A stretch of 64,000 nt of DNA from Comamonas sp. SCN 67-35 (GTDB taxonomy: Bacteria > Pseudomonadota > Gammaproteobacteria > Burkholderiales > Burkholderiaceae_C), in NCBI GenBank assembly GCA_001725255.1, contig MEFV01000008.1, positions 306,558 to 370,557 on the forward strand. Direction: 5' to 3'. The position numbers were made by a program, and so were the translations under genes. The notes below the pieces were generated by a model. That model saw nothing but the letters and a program-made list of their open reading frames with translations. It ran no database searches and had not been told where the DNA came from. Position 1 is the first letter of the stretch; every line of letters begins with the position of its first letter. Positions 39,764 to 48,783 of this stretch are shown here, piece by piece.

Positions 39764-39797
39764 ATGTCACGAGTCTGTCACGGTCGCGCCCAATACT
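39764..39797 (+). promoter_or_regulatory. PHO box and -10 ahead of ppk1
   Basis: ATGTCAC (39764-39770), GAGT, CTGTCAC (39775-39781): two seven-base repeats with an 11-base period, close to the PhoB consensus CTGTCAT-N4-CTGTCAT. A -10-like AATACT (39792-39797) follows 10 bases after the second repeat, the usual spacing when PhoB replaces a -35 box. It lies 46 bases before the ppk1 start codon. Confidence 0.75.
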
Positions 39798-39827
39798 GTC
39801 GGCATCCTTTTTTGCCCTTGTGCCGAC

Positions 39828-42041
39828 ATGAAGATTTCGCTGACCGTCCCCGCCGCCCCCGGATGCGCCGCGGCGGAGGTGGTGGCAGGCGCAGAGCCCG
39901 CGTCGGCGGCATCCGACCCGGCGGTCGCATGGGGCTCGCCGGCCGCATTCAGTTCACCGGCGGCGCCCAACTCGTCGGCGTACCTGGTGCTGCTCGACCG
40001 AGACCACAGCATTCTGGCGTTCAACGAGCGGGTGCTGGACTGGGCGGTGCGCGAGGACGTTCCGCTGCTGGAACGCCTGCGCTATCTGTGCATCGTCTCG
40101 TCCAATCTCGACGAGTTCTTCGAGGTGCGGGCCGCGGCCCATCTCGACGCGGCCCGAGGGGGCGATGACGGGCATGCCAGCACCGCCGCCTCCTTTGACG
40201 CGCTGGCGCGCAAGGCGCACGAACTGGTGGCGCGCCAGTACACGCTGTTCAACGACGCGCTGGTGCCCGCGCTCGCGGCGCGAGGCATCCGCATCCTCTC
40301 TCACGGCCAGCGCACGGCCGCGCAGCGACGCTGGGCGGGCGAGCATTTCCGCCGCGAGGTGCGCCCGCTCCTGATCCCCGTCGGGCTGGACCCGGCGCAC
40401 CCGTTCCCGCAGGTGGCCAACAAGTCGCTGAACTTCATCGTGCGCCTGCGCGGCAGCGATGCCTTCGGGCGCGAGAATGAAATTGCCATCGTCAAGGTGC
40501 CGCGTGCGCTGCCGCGGCTGATGCGCCTGCCGACCAAGGTGGCGCGGCGGGGGCGGCACTTCGCCAGTCTGTCGAGCATGATCCGCACGCACCTGGCCGA
40601 GCTGTTTCCGGGGCGGCAGGTGTGCGAGTTCTCGCAGTTTCGCGTGACGCGCCATTCGGACATGGCGGTGGACGAGGAGGACGTGCGCAACCTGCGCACG
40701 GCGCTGCGCCAGGAGCTGCAGCATCGCCACTACGGGCAGGCCGTGCGGCTGGAGGTCTCGGCCGGTTGCACGCCCTTTCTCGCGGACTTCCTGCAGACCC
40801 AGTTCGCGCTGCCCGCAGCCGCGCTGTACCGCGTGCAGGGCCCGGTCAATCTGGTACGCATGGGGCAGCTCGTGGAGCTGGTCGACGATCCGGCGCTGCT
40901 GTTTCCGCCCTGGCGCCCGGCCTGGCCCGCCAAGCTGCCGCGGCCCGGCGCGATCATGGCGCAACTGCGCCGGCGCGACGTGCTGATCCACCAGCCGTTC
41001 GAGAGTTTCGACGGCGTGCTGGCCTTCCTGCGCGAGGCGGTGAACGACCCCCAGGTGCTGGCCATCAAGCAGACCATCTACCGCACCGGCGCCGATTCCG
41101 AGCTGCTGGAGCTGCTGCGCGAGGCGATGCTGCGCGGCAAGGAGGTGACGGCGGTGGTGGAACTGAAGGCGCGCTTCGACGAGGAGGCCAACATCAACTG
41201 GGCCGAGGCGCTGGAATCCGTCGGCGCGCAGGTGGTCTATGGCGTGGTCGGTCTGAAGACGCACGCCAAGATGCTGCTCGTCACGCGCCGCGAAGGCGCC
41301 CGGCTGCGTCGCTACGGGCATCTTTCGACCGGCAACTACAACCCGCGCACCGCGCGCCTGTACACCGACCTGAGCCATCTCACCGCCGACGAGCAGATCA
41401 CGGCCGACATGGACGCCGTGTTCGATCATCTGGCCAACCAGAACCGCAGGCCGAAACTGTCGCGGTTGCTGCTGGCGCCGTTCGACCTGCATCGCAGCCT
41501 GATCGGAAAGATCGACGCCGCGGGCCTGGCGGCCGAGCGCGGCGAGGGCGGGCGCATCGTTGCCAAGATGAACGCGCTGACCGACGAAGACCTGATTCGG
41601 GCGCTGGTGCGCGCGGGGCAGCGCGGCGCGCGCATCGACCTCATCGTGCGCGGCGCCTGCATGCTGCCCGCCCAGGTGCCTGGTGTCACCGACCGCATCC
41701 GCGTGCGCTCGGTCATCGGGCGCTTTCTGGAGCACACGCGGGTGTTCTACTTCTGCGCCGGCACGCAGGAAGAGTTGTATCTCTCCAGCGCCGACTGGAT
41801 GAACCGCAACATGTTGCGCCGCGTGGAGCTGGCCTGGCCAGTGACCGACCGCAAGCTGCGCCAGCGCATCATCGACGAGTGCCTGGTGGCCTATCTGCAC
41901 GATGACCGCGATGCCTGGACACTCAAGCCCGATGGCCACTACGCCCGCGCGCCGCGCGCGCTGGACGGCACGGGCGCGCAGAACGCGCTCATGGCACGTT
42001 ACGCGCCGCCCCCCACGGCCACGCCGCCGCAGGAACAGTGA
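39828..42041 (+). CDS. ppk1: Polyphosphate kinase 1
   Basis: Polymerises the terminal phosphate of ATP into inorganic polyphosphate. At 737 residues it has the phosphohistidine region VVGLKTHAKMLLVTRR (His479), the STGNYNPRTARLYTD motif, YRTGADSELLELLREA and the C-terminal catalytic segment LSSADWMNRNMLRRVELAWP. An Ala/Pro/Ser-rich extension of about 45 residues precedes the conserved N-terminus (SAYLVLLDRDHSILAFNERVL); a later non-ATG start is possible. A PHO box lies upstream, and the sixA-like gene starts on its stop codon. Confidence 0.95.
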   Translation: MKISLTVPAAPGCAAAEVVAGAEPASAASDPAVAWGSPAAFSSPAAPNSSAYLVLLDRDHSILAFNERVLDWAVREDVPLLERLRYLCIVSSNLDEFFEVRAAAHLDAARGGDDGHASTAASFDALARKAHELVARQYTLFNDALVPALAARGIRILSHGQRTAAQRRWAGEHFRREVRPLLIPVGLDPAHPFPQVANKSLNFIVRLRGSDAFGRENEIAIVKVPRALPRLMRLPTKVARRGRHFASLSSMIRTHLAELFPGRQVCEFSQFRVTRHSDMAVDEEDVRNLRTALRQELQHRHYGQAVRLEVSAGCTPFLADFLQTQFALPAAALYRVQGPVNLVRMGQLVELVDDPALLFPPWRPAWPAKLPRPGAIMAQLRRRDVLIHQPFESFDGVLAFLREAVNDPQVLAIKQTIYRTGADSELLELLREAMLRGKEVTAVVELKARFDEEANINWAEALESVGAQVVYGVVGLKTHAKMLLVTRREGARLRRYGHLSTGNYNPRTARLYTDLSHLTADEQITADMDAVFDHLANQNRRPKLSRLLLAPFDLHRSLIGKIDAAGLAAERGEGGRIVAKMNALTDEDLIRALVRAGQRGARIDLIVRGACMLPAQVPGVTDRIRVRSVIGRFLEHTRVFYFCAGTQEELYLSSADWMNRNMLRRVELAWPVTDRKLRQRIIDECLVAYLHDDRDAWTLKPDGHYARAPRALDGTGAQNALMARYAPPPTATPPQEQ

Positions 42042-42502
42042 TGGATCTCATACTCTGGCGCCACGCCGAAGCCAAAAGCGGCGACAACGACAGCGAGTAC
42101 ATGTCCCGGCCGCTGACGCACCGCGGCGAGAAGCAGGCCGCGCGCATGGCCGTCTGGCTGGAGCAGCAACTGCCCGATGGCCTGCGCGTGCTGGCCAGTC
42201 CCGCGCGGCGCGCCGAGCAGACGGCGCGCGCGCTGGGCCGCAAGATCAAGCTGCGCGCCGAGCTGCTGCCCGGCGGCAGCCCCGACGAACTGCTGGCGCT
42301 GGCCCAGTGGCCCGACTCCCGCAGCGCGGTGCTGGTCATCGGCCACCAGCCCATGCTGGGCCAGACGGCCGCGCGTCTGCTGGGCCTGAAGGCGTCCGAC
42401 TGCGCAATCCGCAAGGGGGCCGTCTGGTGGCTGCGCCACCGCCGCCGCCAGGAGACCGAGGAGACCATCCTGCTGGCGGTGCGTTCGCCGGATTTTTTCT
42501 GA
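42041..42502 (+). CDS. sixA: SixA-type phosphohistidine phosphatase
   Basis: A small histidine-phosphatase-superfamily enzyme of 153 residues. The RHG-type catalytic motif is LILWRHAEAK (His9), with SPARRAEQTA and the second His in VIGHQPMLG. SixA removes phosphate from phosphohistidine (NPr of the nitrogen PTS in E. coli). Its start overlaps the ppk1 stop (TGATG), so it should be co-induced by phosphate limitation if the PHO box is active. PtsN is encoded 2 kb away, which makes a nitrogen-PTS target attractive but unproven. Confidence 0.88.
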   Translation: MDLILWRHAEAKSGDNDSEYMSRPLTHRGEKQAARMAVWLEQQLPDGLRVLASPARRAEQTARALGRKIKLRAELLPGGSPDELLALAQWPDSRSAVLVIGHQPMLGQTAARLLGLKASDCAIRKGAVWWLRHRRRQETEETILLAVRSPDFF

Positions 42503-42507
42503 TTCGC

Positions 42508-42562
42508 CATCGACAGGCGAGCTGCCGGCGCTTGATGGGAGAGCTTCGGCAGTGCCTCGATG
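42508..42562. terminator. Long imperfect hairpin between convergent genes
   Basis: CATCGA-GGC-CTGCCG (42508-42527) pairs with CGGCAG-GCC-TCGATG (42547-42562), with small bulges and a 19-base loop. It sits between the sixA stop and the stop of the convergent small gene. Part of it (AGCTGCCGGCGCTTGATGG, 42520-42538) is a copy of the dispersed repeat family. There is no T run. Confidence 0.55.
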
Positions 42563-42565
42563 TGT

Positions 42566-42919
42566 CTATTTGCGTGCCGCCTTCGGGCGGCCGGTCTTGA
42601 TGGTCGTCAGCGCCTGCAGGGTCGTGATCAGCGCGGCGTCGTCCAGCCCGAGCAGCAGCTTCAGGCCCGCGCGCAGCAGTTCGCTCTTCTTCACCGGGCG
42701 CCCCAGCGTGGCCGCGCGCTGCTTGAGCGCATCGATGGCGGCGTATTCATCCTTGGGCATGGTGAAGCCGTCGCGCACCAGCTTGGGCTTGCGGGTTTTG
42801 ACTTCCTTGTCCGCCGGTGCAGGCGCGGGCGCGGGGGCGGGCGCGGCGGCCTTCTTGACTGCGGCGGTCTGGGCGGGCACGGCCTTCGATGGGGTTTTGG
42901 CGGCAGGTGTGCGAGGCAT
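42566..42919 (-). CDS. Small basic protein, possible DNA-binding (unknown)
   Basis: 117 residues. The first ~45 are an Ala/Pro/Lys-rich disordered tail (a run of AP repeats, then KTRKPKLV). The rest is a compact domain (DGFTMPKDEYAAIDALKQ, LGRPVKKSELLRAGLKLL) whose strand-helix-helix pattern recalls ribbon-helix-helix or similar DNA-binding folds. I know of no assigned function. A perfect AT-rich palindrome lies 24-38 bases before the ATG and could be its operator. It sits downstream of ppx on the same strand (59-base gap). Confidence 0.75.
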   Translation of the reverse strand: MPRTPAAKTPSKAVPAQTAAVKKAAAPAPAPAPAPADKEVKTRKPKLVRDGFTMPKDEYAAIDALKQRAATLGRPVKKSELLRAGLKLLLGLDDAALITTLQALTTIKTGRPKAARK

Positions 42920-42942
42920 GATGAAAGCGGAGTTGTAAACGG

Positions 42943-42957
42943 TATAAACAGTTTATA
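42943..42957. promoter_or_regulatory. AT-rich palindrome, candidate operator
   Basis: TATAAACAGTTTATA is a perfect 15-base palindrome around a central A, with an extra TAAAC half-site at 42936-42940. It stands out in a GC-rich genome and overlaps the expected promoter of the small basic protein gene, downstream of the ppx stop codon. An autoregulatory site is the simplest reading. Confidence 0.6.
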
Positions 42958-42978
42958 TCGTTTTTTCCGCGTGCGCCA

Positions 42979-44457
42979 TCACGTCGGCTCGACGATGTAT
43001 TCCCAGGGTGTCTTCTGCCAGGCCTGTGCCTCCTCGCGCAGCAGGTGGGCCGATTGCGGGAAGGCCGCGGCCCAGCCGGGGCGCGAATGCACGGTGCAGC
43101 GGTGGCCCTCCAGCCGCAGCGTCAGGCCCTGAACGTCGGGTTCGCGGCGCGCGTGGCACAGGGCGACGGCGGTGCGCAGGCACATCAGTTGCAGCGCGAG
43201 CACCGGATCGTCCAGGTCGGCCTCCAGCTTGCGCGGTTTGCCGCGGTGGCCCAGCACCAGCAGGCTCAGCGCGTGCAGCTCGGGCAGCGCGAAGCCGGCG
43301 GCGTCGGTGTGGTCGAGGATGTAGGCGCCGTGGCGGTGGTAGTCGTCGTGCGAGATGCGGCAGCCGATCTCGTGCAGGCGCGCGGCCCAATCGAGCTTGC
43401 GCGCGGCGCGTTCGCCGCCGGGCGCGGCCGCCTCGGTGAACAGCCGCACGGCCAGTTGCGCCACGCGCCCGGCGTGTCCCTCGTCCACGGCGAAGCGCTG
43501 CATCAGCGCGCGCACGGTGCTCGCGCGCAGGTCGGTGTCCGGCTGTTCGCGCTCCAGCAGGTCGTACAGCGCGCCCTGGCGCAGCGCGCCCTGCGCCACC
43601 GTCATCCGGTCGATGCCCAGCAGCGCGAACAGCGCGCGCACGATGCTCAGGCCGCCGCCGATCACCGGGCGCCGCTCGTCCTTCAGGCCCGGCAGGCGCA
43701 CGCGATCGACGTGGCGCGCGCGCAGCAGCTCGGCGTGCAGCCATTCGAGGCCCTCGCGCGTGATGTGTCCTTCTTCCCAGCCGGCCGCCGCGAGGATGGA
43801 GCCCACGGCGCCTATCGTGCCCGAGGAACCGTAGGCCACGTCCCACAGCTCGTTGCGGAAGGTTTGCGCGGCTTCGTCGAGCACCGCGCCAGCGGCGATT
43901 TCCGCGTCCTGGAAGGCGCGCGGCGTGAGCGCGCCGTTCGGGAAGTAGCGCGCAGACCATGAGACGCTGCCCACCCGGAAGGAGGCGACGGCGCCGGGCG
44001 TGAACTGCTGCCCCACGATCAGCTCGGTCGAGCGCCCGCCGATGTCCGCCACCAGCCGCCGCTCATCCGATTGCGGCAACAGGCGCGTCACGCCCTGGTA
44101 GATCAGGCGCGCCTCTTCAGGACCGGAGACCACGTCGATGGGAAAGCCCAGAATCTGGCTGCCGCGGCGAAGGAACTCCTCGCGGTTGCGGGCCTCGCGC
44201 AGCGTCTGCGTGGCGACGGCGCGCACATGGTGGCGCTTGAAACCGGCCAGGCGCTCGGCGAAACGCGCCAGGCAGTCCCAGCCGCGCTGCATGGCGTCGG
44301 GCGTGAGGTTGCGCTCGGCATCGAGCCCGGCGCCCTGGCGCACGGTTTCCTTGAGGTATTCGATGCGGTGGATATGGCCGTGTTCGACACGGCCGATTTC
44401 GAGGCGAAAGCTGTTGGACCCGAGGTCCACGGCCGCCAGCAGTGTTCCGTCTTGCAT
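42979..44457 (-). CDS. ppx: Exopolyphosphatase
   Basis: Removes terminal phosphates from polyphosphate (or hydrolyses pppGpp) using the ASKHA fold. At 492 residues it has LAAVDLGSNSFRLEIGRV at the N-terminus, DIGGRSTELI and GSSGTIGAVG as phosphate loops, and a C-terminal HD-like helical domain (LHEIGCRISHDDYHRHGAYI). The start at 44457 is chosen because it opens the conserved N-terminus. It is convergent with ppk1-sixA, so polyphosphate synthesis and breakdown genes face each other across 3 kb but are transcribed separately. Confidence 0.94.
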   Translation of the reverse strand: MQDGTLLAAVDLGSNSFRLEIGRVEHGHIHRIEYLKETVRQGAGLDAERNLTPDAMQRGWDCLARFAERLAGFKRHHVRAVATQTLREARNREEFLRRGSQILGFPIDVVSGPEEARLIYQGVTRLLPQSDERRLVADIGGRSTELIVGQQFTPGAVASFRVGSVSWSARYFPNGALTPRAFQDAEIAAGAVLDEAAQTFRNELWDVAYGSSGTIGAVGSILAAAGWEEGHITREGLEWLHAELLRARHVDRVRLPGLKDERRPVIGGGLSIVRALFALLGIDRMTVAQGALRQGALYDLLEREQPDTDLRASTVRALMQRFAVDEGHAGRVAQLAVRLFTEAAAPGGERAARKLDWAARLHEIGCRISHDDYHRHGAYILDHTDAAGFALPELHALSLLVLGHRGKPRKLEADLDDPVLALQLMCLRTAVALCHARREPDVQGLTLRLEGHRCTVHSRPGWAAAFPQSAHLLREEAQAWQKTPWEYIVEPT

Positions 44458-44627
44458 GGGGTTTGCGGGGGAGGGCGGCGCAGCATAGCACCGGCACCGC
44501 GTGTTCAGCGCGAGCACGCGCGCCCTCGGTTCGACATCGAGCCCCTGTGCCTGCTCGGCGCCAACGGTCGTGCAGGCCGCCTCCCGCCTCCCGACCAAGG
44601 GCGGTTTTTTGTGCCTGGATGTATCCT

Positions 44628-44657
44628 TTGTCAGGGTTTACGCTGATTGTGCATAAT
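44628..44657 (+). promoter_or_regulatory. Sigma-70-like promoter for ptsN-hprK
   Basis: TTGTCA (44628-44633) and CATAAT (44652-44657), 18 bases apart, match the consensus at five positions each. Transcription would start near 44664, only about 8 bases before the ptsN ATG. With no Shine-Dalgarno visible, this suggests a very short leader. Confidence 0.55.
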
Positions 44658-44671
44658 TGCGGCCCATCGCC

Positions 44672-45148
44672 ATGAATCGACTAGCTTCCATATTGCCTCC
44701 CGCGCAGGTGCTCGTGGGCGTTGATGCCACCAGCAAGAAGCGTGCGTTTGAAGAGGCCGGCCTGCTTTTCGAGAGCCAGCACGGGCTCTCGCGCGCCCTG
44801 ATCACCGACAGCCTGTTTGCGCGCGAGCGCCTGGGCTCGACCGGGCTGGGCTACGGCGTGGCGATCCCGCACGGACGCATCAAGGGGCTGAAGGCGCCGA
44901 TGGCCGCGGTATTCCGCCTGGCGCAGCCCATAGGATTCGACGCCCCCGACGAGCAGCCGGTGAGCCTGCTCATCTTTCTGCTGGTGCCTGAGGCGGCGAC
45001 GCAGAAGCACCTGGAGATCCTCTCCGAGATCGCCGAGCTGCTGGGCGACACGCCGCTGCGCGAGCGCATCAAGGGCTGCACCGATGCCGCCGAGCTGCAT
45101 GGCCTGATCGCGGGCTGGCAAAGCACACAGGCGGTACAGAGCGCCTGA
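44672..45148 (+). CDS. ptsN: Nitrogen PTS EIIA protein
   Basis: EIIA-Ntr of the nitrogen phosphotransferase system: a regulatory phosphoacceptor affecting potassium, nitrogen and phosphate responses rather than sugar uptake. At 158 residues the phosphorylated His is in [10 protein letters not shown] (His67), followed by [18 protein letters not shown]. It is followed 25 bases later by hprK, as is usual in this group. The start at 44672 is preferred to a GTG-type start five codons earlier. Confidence 0.94.
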   Translation: MNRLASILPPAQVLVGVDATSKKRAFEEAGLLFESQHGLSRALITDSLFARERLGSTGLGYGVAIPHGRIKGLKAPMAAVFRLAQPIGFDAPDEQPVSLLIFLLVPEAATQKHLEILSEIAELLGDTPLRERIKGCTDAAELHGLIAGWQSTQAVQSA

Positions 45149-45173
45149 TTTCCTCAGGCACGCGACGGGCACC

Positions 45174-46133
45174 ATGAAAGCCAACGTCGTCAACGCCGAC
45201 GCTCTCTTTCAGGAGTTTTCCACGCTGCTGCGCTGGCAGTGGCTCGCGGGGCAGGGCGCGGGCGAGCGCCGTTTCGAGGACGTCGCGGTGCGCGCGGCCA
45301 GCTCCAGCGCCGACCTCGTCGGGCACCTGAACTACATCCACCCCTATCGCATGCAGATCATCGGCGAGCGCGAGGTGGCCTACCTCACGCGGGGCAGCGC
45401 GGCCGATTGCCAGCGGCGCCTGGCGCGCATCCTGACGCTGGAGCCGCCCGTGCTGGTGCTGGCTGACGGCAAGGAGCCGCCCGGCGAGCTGCTGCAGATG
45501 TGCGACCGGGGACAGCTGCCGCTGTTCGCCACGGCCGAGTCCTCGGCGTTCGTGATCGACGTGCTGCGCGGGTTTCTTGCCAAGCACTTCGCCGAACGCA
45601 CCTCGCTGCACGGCGTGTTCATGGACATCCTGGGCCTGGGCGTGCTCATCACCGGGGAATCGGGCCTGGGCAAGAGCGAGCTGGGGCTGGAGCTGATCAC
45701 GCGCGGCAACGGCCTCGTGGCCGACGACGTGGTCGACCTCTCGCGCATCAACCAGAGCACGATCGAGGGGCGTTGCCCCGAGCTGCTGCGCAATCTCATG
45801 GAGGTGCGCGGCATCGGGCTGCTCGACATCCGCGCGATCTTCGGCGAAAACGCGGTGCGCCGGCGCATGCGGCTGCGCCTGATCGTGCACCTGGTGCGCA
45901 AGGAGACGCTGGAGCGCGACTACGAGCGCCTGCCGGGCGAGCCGCTCACGCAGGACGTGCTGGGCGTGCCCATCCGCAAGGTCGTTGTCGAGGTGGTGGC
46001 GGGGCGCAACATCGCCGTGCTGGTGGAAGCGGCCGTGCGCAACACCATCCTGCAGTTTCGCGGCATCGACACCTACCAGGAGTTCATCGCGCGCCACCGC
46101 GACGCGATGGCCAGCGGCAAGGAGCCGCAGTAG
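45174..46133 (+). CDS. hprK: HPr kinase/phosphorylase
   Basis: Phosphorylates and dephosphorylates a serine on HPr-type carriers. At 319 residues it has the Walker A motif GESGLGKS (161-168), [10 protein letters not shown], the signature [16 protein letters not shown] and the C-terminal [19 protein letters not shown]. In proteobacteria it accompanies ptsN and an incomplete PTS. Its stop is 18 bases from the convergent fur stop. Confidence 0.95.
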   Translation: MKANVVNADALFQEFSTLLRWQWLAGQGAGERRFEDVAVRAASSSADLVGHLNYIHPYRMQIIGEREVAYLTRGSAADCQRRLARILTLEPPVLVLADGKEPPGELLQMCDRGQLPLFATAESSAFVIDVLRGFLAKHFAERTSLHGVFMDILGLGVLITGESGLGKSELGLELITRGNGLVADDVVDLSRINQSTIEGRCPELLRNLMEVRGIGLLDIRAIFGENAVRRRMRLRLIVHLVRKETLERDYERLPGEPLTQDVLGVPIRKVVVEVVAGRNIAVLVEAAVRNTILQFRGIDTYQEFIARHRDAMASGKEPQ

Positions 46134-46151
46134 GCCGCGTCGGCCGCCGGG

Positions 46152-46574
46152 TCAGTGCTTGGCGGCGCACTCGGCGCACAGGCCGTAGAGCGCCATGGCG
46201 TGGTCGTGCACCTGCCAGCCGCGATCCTTGGCGATGCGCTGCTGGCGCTTTTCGATTTCGCCGTCGAAGAATTCCTCCACCTTGCCGCAGCCGGTGCAGA
46301 CGAAGTGGTCGTGGTGCTGGCCCTCGTTGAGTTCGTACACCGCCTTGCCGCCATCGAAGTTGCTGCGCATCAGGATGCCGGCCTGCTCGAACTGCGTGAG
46401 CACGCGGTAGACGGTGGCGAGACCTATGTCCGAGCGATCTTCGAGCAGCACGCGAAACACGTCCTCGGCCGTCATGTGGCGCTGTTTGCCCTGCTGGAAG
46501 ATCTCCATGATCTTCAGACGCGGCAGCGTCGCCTTCAGGCCGGTGCTCTTGAGCTCTTCGATGTTCGTCGTCAT
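46152..46574 (-). CDS. fur: Ferric uptake regulator
   Basis: Iron-responsive repressor. At 140 residues it has a winged-helix domain ([10 protein letters not shown] through [16 protein letters not shown]) and a metal-binding dimer domain with [16 protein letters not shown] (His87, His88, His90, Cys93, Cys96) and a second Cys pair CAECAAKH (133 and 136). Divergent from bamE with 77 bases between, the typical betaproteobacterial order. No clear Fur box was recognised in that gap. Confidence 0.95.
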   Translation of the reverse strand: MTTNIEELKSTGLKATLPRLKIMEIFQQGKQRHMTAEDVFRVLLEDRSDIGLATVYRVLTQFEQAGILMRSNFDGGKAVYELNEGQHHDHFVCTGCGKVEEFFDGEIEKRQQRIAKDRGWQVHDHAMALYGLCAECAAKH

Positions 46575-46651
46575 GGTGTGGTGTCGGGCGGCATGGCAGG
46601 CCGGTGCCTGTCGCTACAATGAAACCGATCATAGTCCGGATAGCCATAACC

Positions 46652-47200
46652 ATGCCAGTCACCCCCCGTTGGGATGTGCGCCTGAGCGCCGCCGTCGTGC
46701 TTGCCGTGGGCCTCGTCGCAGGCTGCGCGGGTTCGGGAGAGCGCCTTGCCACCATGGTCACGCCCTACCGAGCCGACATCGTGCAGGGCAATTTCGTCTC
46801 GAGCGAGCAGGTCGATGCCCTCAAGCCCGGCATGAGCCGCCAGCAGGTGCGCGAAATCCTGGGCACGCCGCTGATGACCAGCCTGTTTCACGACAACCGC
46901 TGGGAATACGTGTTCACGATCCGCCGCCAGGGCGTGGCGGATCAGTCGCGCCACCTGACGGTGTTCTTCGACGGCGACCGGTTCGATCGCATCGAGGGTG
47001 ACGAGATGCCGACCGAGCAGGAATTCGTCGCCTCGCTCGCGTCCAAGGTCAAGAATGCCAAGGTGCCGCCGCTGGAGGCCACCGAGGCGCAGCTGGCGCG
47101 CTACCCCAAGGCCAAGGCACCGGAAAGCACCGGCAAGCCCGTGGAGGCTGCGGAGCCCGCGCCGTCGTCCTACCCGCCGCTGGACCCGGGGAGCCGTTGA
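46652..47200 (+). CDS. bamE: Outer membrane protein assembly factor BamE
   Basis: Lipoprotein subunit of the BAM complex that inserts beta-barrel proteins. At 182 residues it has a lipobox LVAGC (Cys25) and the SmpA/OmlA domain with VDALKPGMSRQQVREILGTPL and RWEYVF. The Pro/Ala/Lys-rich C-terminal tail is longer than in E. coli (113 residues). The ATG at 46652 is chosen because an earlier ATG at 46619-46621 overlaps a good -10 box (TACAAT, 46615-46620). Confidence 0.92.
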   Translation: MPVTPRWDVRLSAAVVLAVGLVAGCAGSGERLATMVTPYRADIVQGNFVSSEQVDALKPGMSRQQVREILGTPLMTSLFHDNRWEYVFTIRRQGVADQSRHLTVFFDGDRFDRIEGDEMPTEQEFVASLASKVKNAKVPPLEATEAQLARYPKAKAPESTGKPVEAAEPAPSSYPPLDPGSR

Positions 47201-47262
47201 ACGCGCTCTGGCGCATCGTGCGGCGTCCGGCCCCTGTCCGTTTTTGATTGAATGAGGATGGC

Positions 47263-48078
47263 ATGACTTCCACCACTGCGCGGCGCATCGCCGTTGCCGG
47301 AGCCAGCGGCCGCATGGGCCGCATGCTGATCGAGGCCGTGGGCGAAAGCGCGGACGCCGTGCTCGCCGGGGCGCTGGACGTGGCCGCGAGCCCCGCCATC
47401 GGGCAGGACGCGACGGCGTTTCTCGGACGCACGAGCGGCGTGGCCGTCACGGCCGACCCGCGCGCGGGCCTGGCCGGCTGCGACGTGCTGATCGACTTCA
47501 CCCGCCCCGAAGGCACGCTGGCGCACGCCCGCATCTGCGCCGAGCTCGGCGTGCAGATGGTGATCGGCACCACGGGGTTCGATGACGCGGGCAAGGCGGC
47601 GCTGGCGCAGGCGGCCGAGCGGGTGGCGATCGTGTTTTCGCCCAACATGAGCGTGGGCGTGAACGTGACGATGAAGCTGCTGGAGCTGGCCGCGAAGGCG
47701 CTCGATGACGGCTATGACATCGAGATCATCGAGGCGCACCACAAGCACAAGGTCGATGCGCCCTCGGGCACGGCGCTGAAGATGGGCGAGGTGATCGCCA
47801 CCGCGCAGGGCACCAAGCTGCAGGACCGCGCGGTCTACGAGCGCTACGGCTATACCGGTGAGCGCAAGAGCGGCAGCATCGGCTTCGCCACGGTGCGCGG
47901 CGGCGACATCGTGGGCGACCACACGGTGCTGTTCGCGGGCACCGGAGAGCGCGTGGAGATCACGCACCGCTCGGGCAGCCGTGCCGGGTATGCGCAGGGG
48001 AGCCTGCGCGCCGTGCGCTGGCTCGCGGACAAGCCGCGCGGGCTGTTCGACATGTTCGACGTGCTCGGCCTGCGCTGA
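47263..48078 (+). CDS. dapB: 4-hydroxy-tetrahydrodipicolinate reductase
   Basis: NAD(P)H-dependent step of lysine and meso-diaminopimelate synthesis. At 271 residues it has the Rossmann motif [11 protein letters not shown], the [12 protein letters not shown] segment, and the substrate loop [16 protein letters not shown] with the catalytic His-His. The ATG at 47263 has GAGGA seven bases upstream; a TTG five codons earlier is less likely. It lies in a bamE-dapB-exbB-exbD run on one strand. Confidence 0.96.
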   Translation: MTSTTARRIAVAGASGRMGRMLIEAVGESADAVLAGALDVAASPAIGQDATAFLGRTSGVAVTADPRAGLAGCDVLIDFTRPEGTLAHARICAELGVQMVIGTTGFDDAGKAALAQAAERVAIVFSPNMSVGVNVTMKLLELAAKALDDGYDIEIIEAHHKHKVDAPSGTALKMGEVIATAQGTKLQDRAVYERYGYTGERKSGSIGFATVRGGDIVGDHTVLFAGTGERVEITHRSGSRAGYAQGSLRAVRWLADKPRGLFDMFDVLGLR

Positions 48079-48119
48079 ACGGCACCGCCATTTGCCCCTG
48101 ATTTGCCCATGACCCGGCC

Positions 48120-48782
48120 ATGAACGCGCTGCAGTGGCTGGCCGAGGCCGACGCGGTCATCCAGGCCTGTGCCGCGGTGCTGCTGGCGATGTCGGTCGCG
48201 AGCTGGGTCGTCATTCTCGCCAAGCTGCGCCTGATGGCGCATGCCCGCACCGACGTGGCGCGCGCGGCCGAGGCGCTCTGGGCCGCGCCCGCGCTGGCGC
48301 AGGCTGTCGAGCGTGTGCGCGCGCTCGATCGCCACGCGCTGGTGTGGCCGCTGGTACAGGCGGCCGCAGCGCTGCAGAACGGCGGTGGCTCGGCGGCGCT
48401 GGCGCAGCAGGTCACGCCCCTGCAGCGCGCCACGCGCGCGCTGCGGGGGGCGCTGCATGCGGCGCTCGCGCGCCTGCGTCACGGCCAGGTGCTGCTTGCC
48501 ACCGTGGGTGCCACCGCGCCCTTCGTCGGGCTGCTGGGCACCGTGTGGGGCATCCAGCACGCGCTCACGCAGCTCGCGGGCAGCGGCCAGATCAGCATCG
48601 AGCGCCTCGCGGGCCCGGTGGGTGAAGCGCTCATCATGACGGCGGCGGGCTTGGCGGCGGCGATCCCGGCCGTGCTGGCCTACAACGGGTTCGGGCGCTC
48701 CGTGGGGGAGATCGAGGCCGAGCTCGAAGGCCTGGCGCATGACCTGCGCGCCTTCGTGGCCGATGCGCCGGGGCCGCGCTGA
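48120..48782 (+). CDS. exbB: MotA/TolQ/ExbB proton channel family protein
   Basis: A 220-residue inner-membrane proton channel subunit energising an outer-membrane process. It has three membrane spans (about 12-35, 118-140 and 160-182) and the conserved third-helix motif GEALIMTAAGLAAAIPAVLAYN. It is paired with exbD one base later. Without a tonB or tolA gene nearby, ExbB and TolQ cannot be separated with certainty; absence of the ybgC/tolA/pal neighbours argues for ExbB. Confidence 0.88.
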   Translation: MNALQWLAEADAVIQACAAVLLAMSVASWVVILAKLRLMAHARTDVARAAEALWAAPALAQAVERVRALDRHALVWPLVQAAAALQNGGGSAALAQQVTPLQRATRALRGALHAALARLRHGQVLLATVGATAPFVGLLGTVWGIQHALTQLAGSGQISIERLAGPVGEALIMTAAGLAAAIPAVLAYNGFGRSVGEIEAELEGLAHDLRAFVADAPGPR

Positions 48783-48783
48783 C

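Noticed and set aside
44577..44606. GCGGTTTTTT after CCGCC, resembling a terminator between ppx and ptsN
   Set aside because: The stem is only about five pairs with a long loop, and no plus-strand gene ends there.
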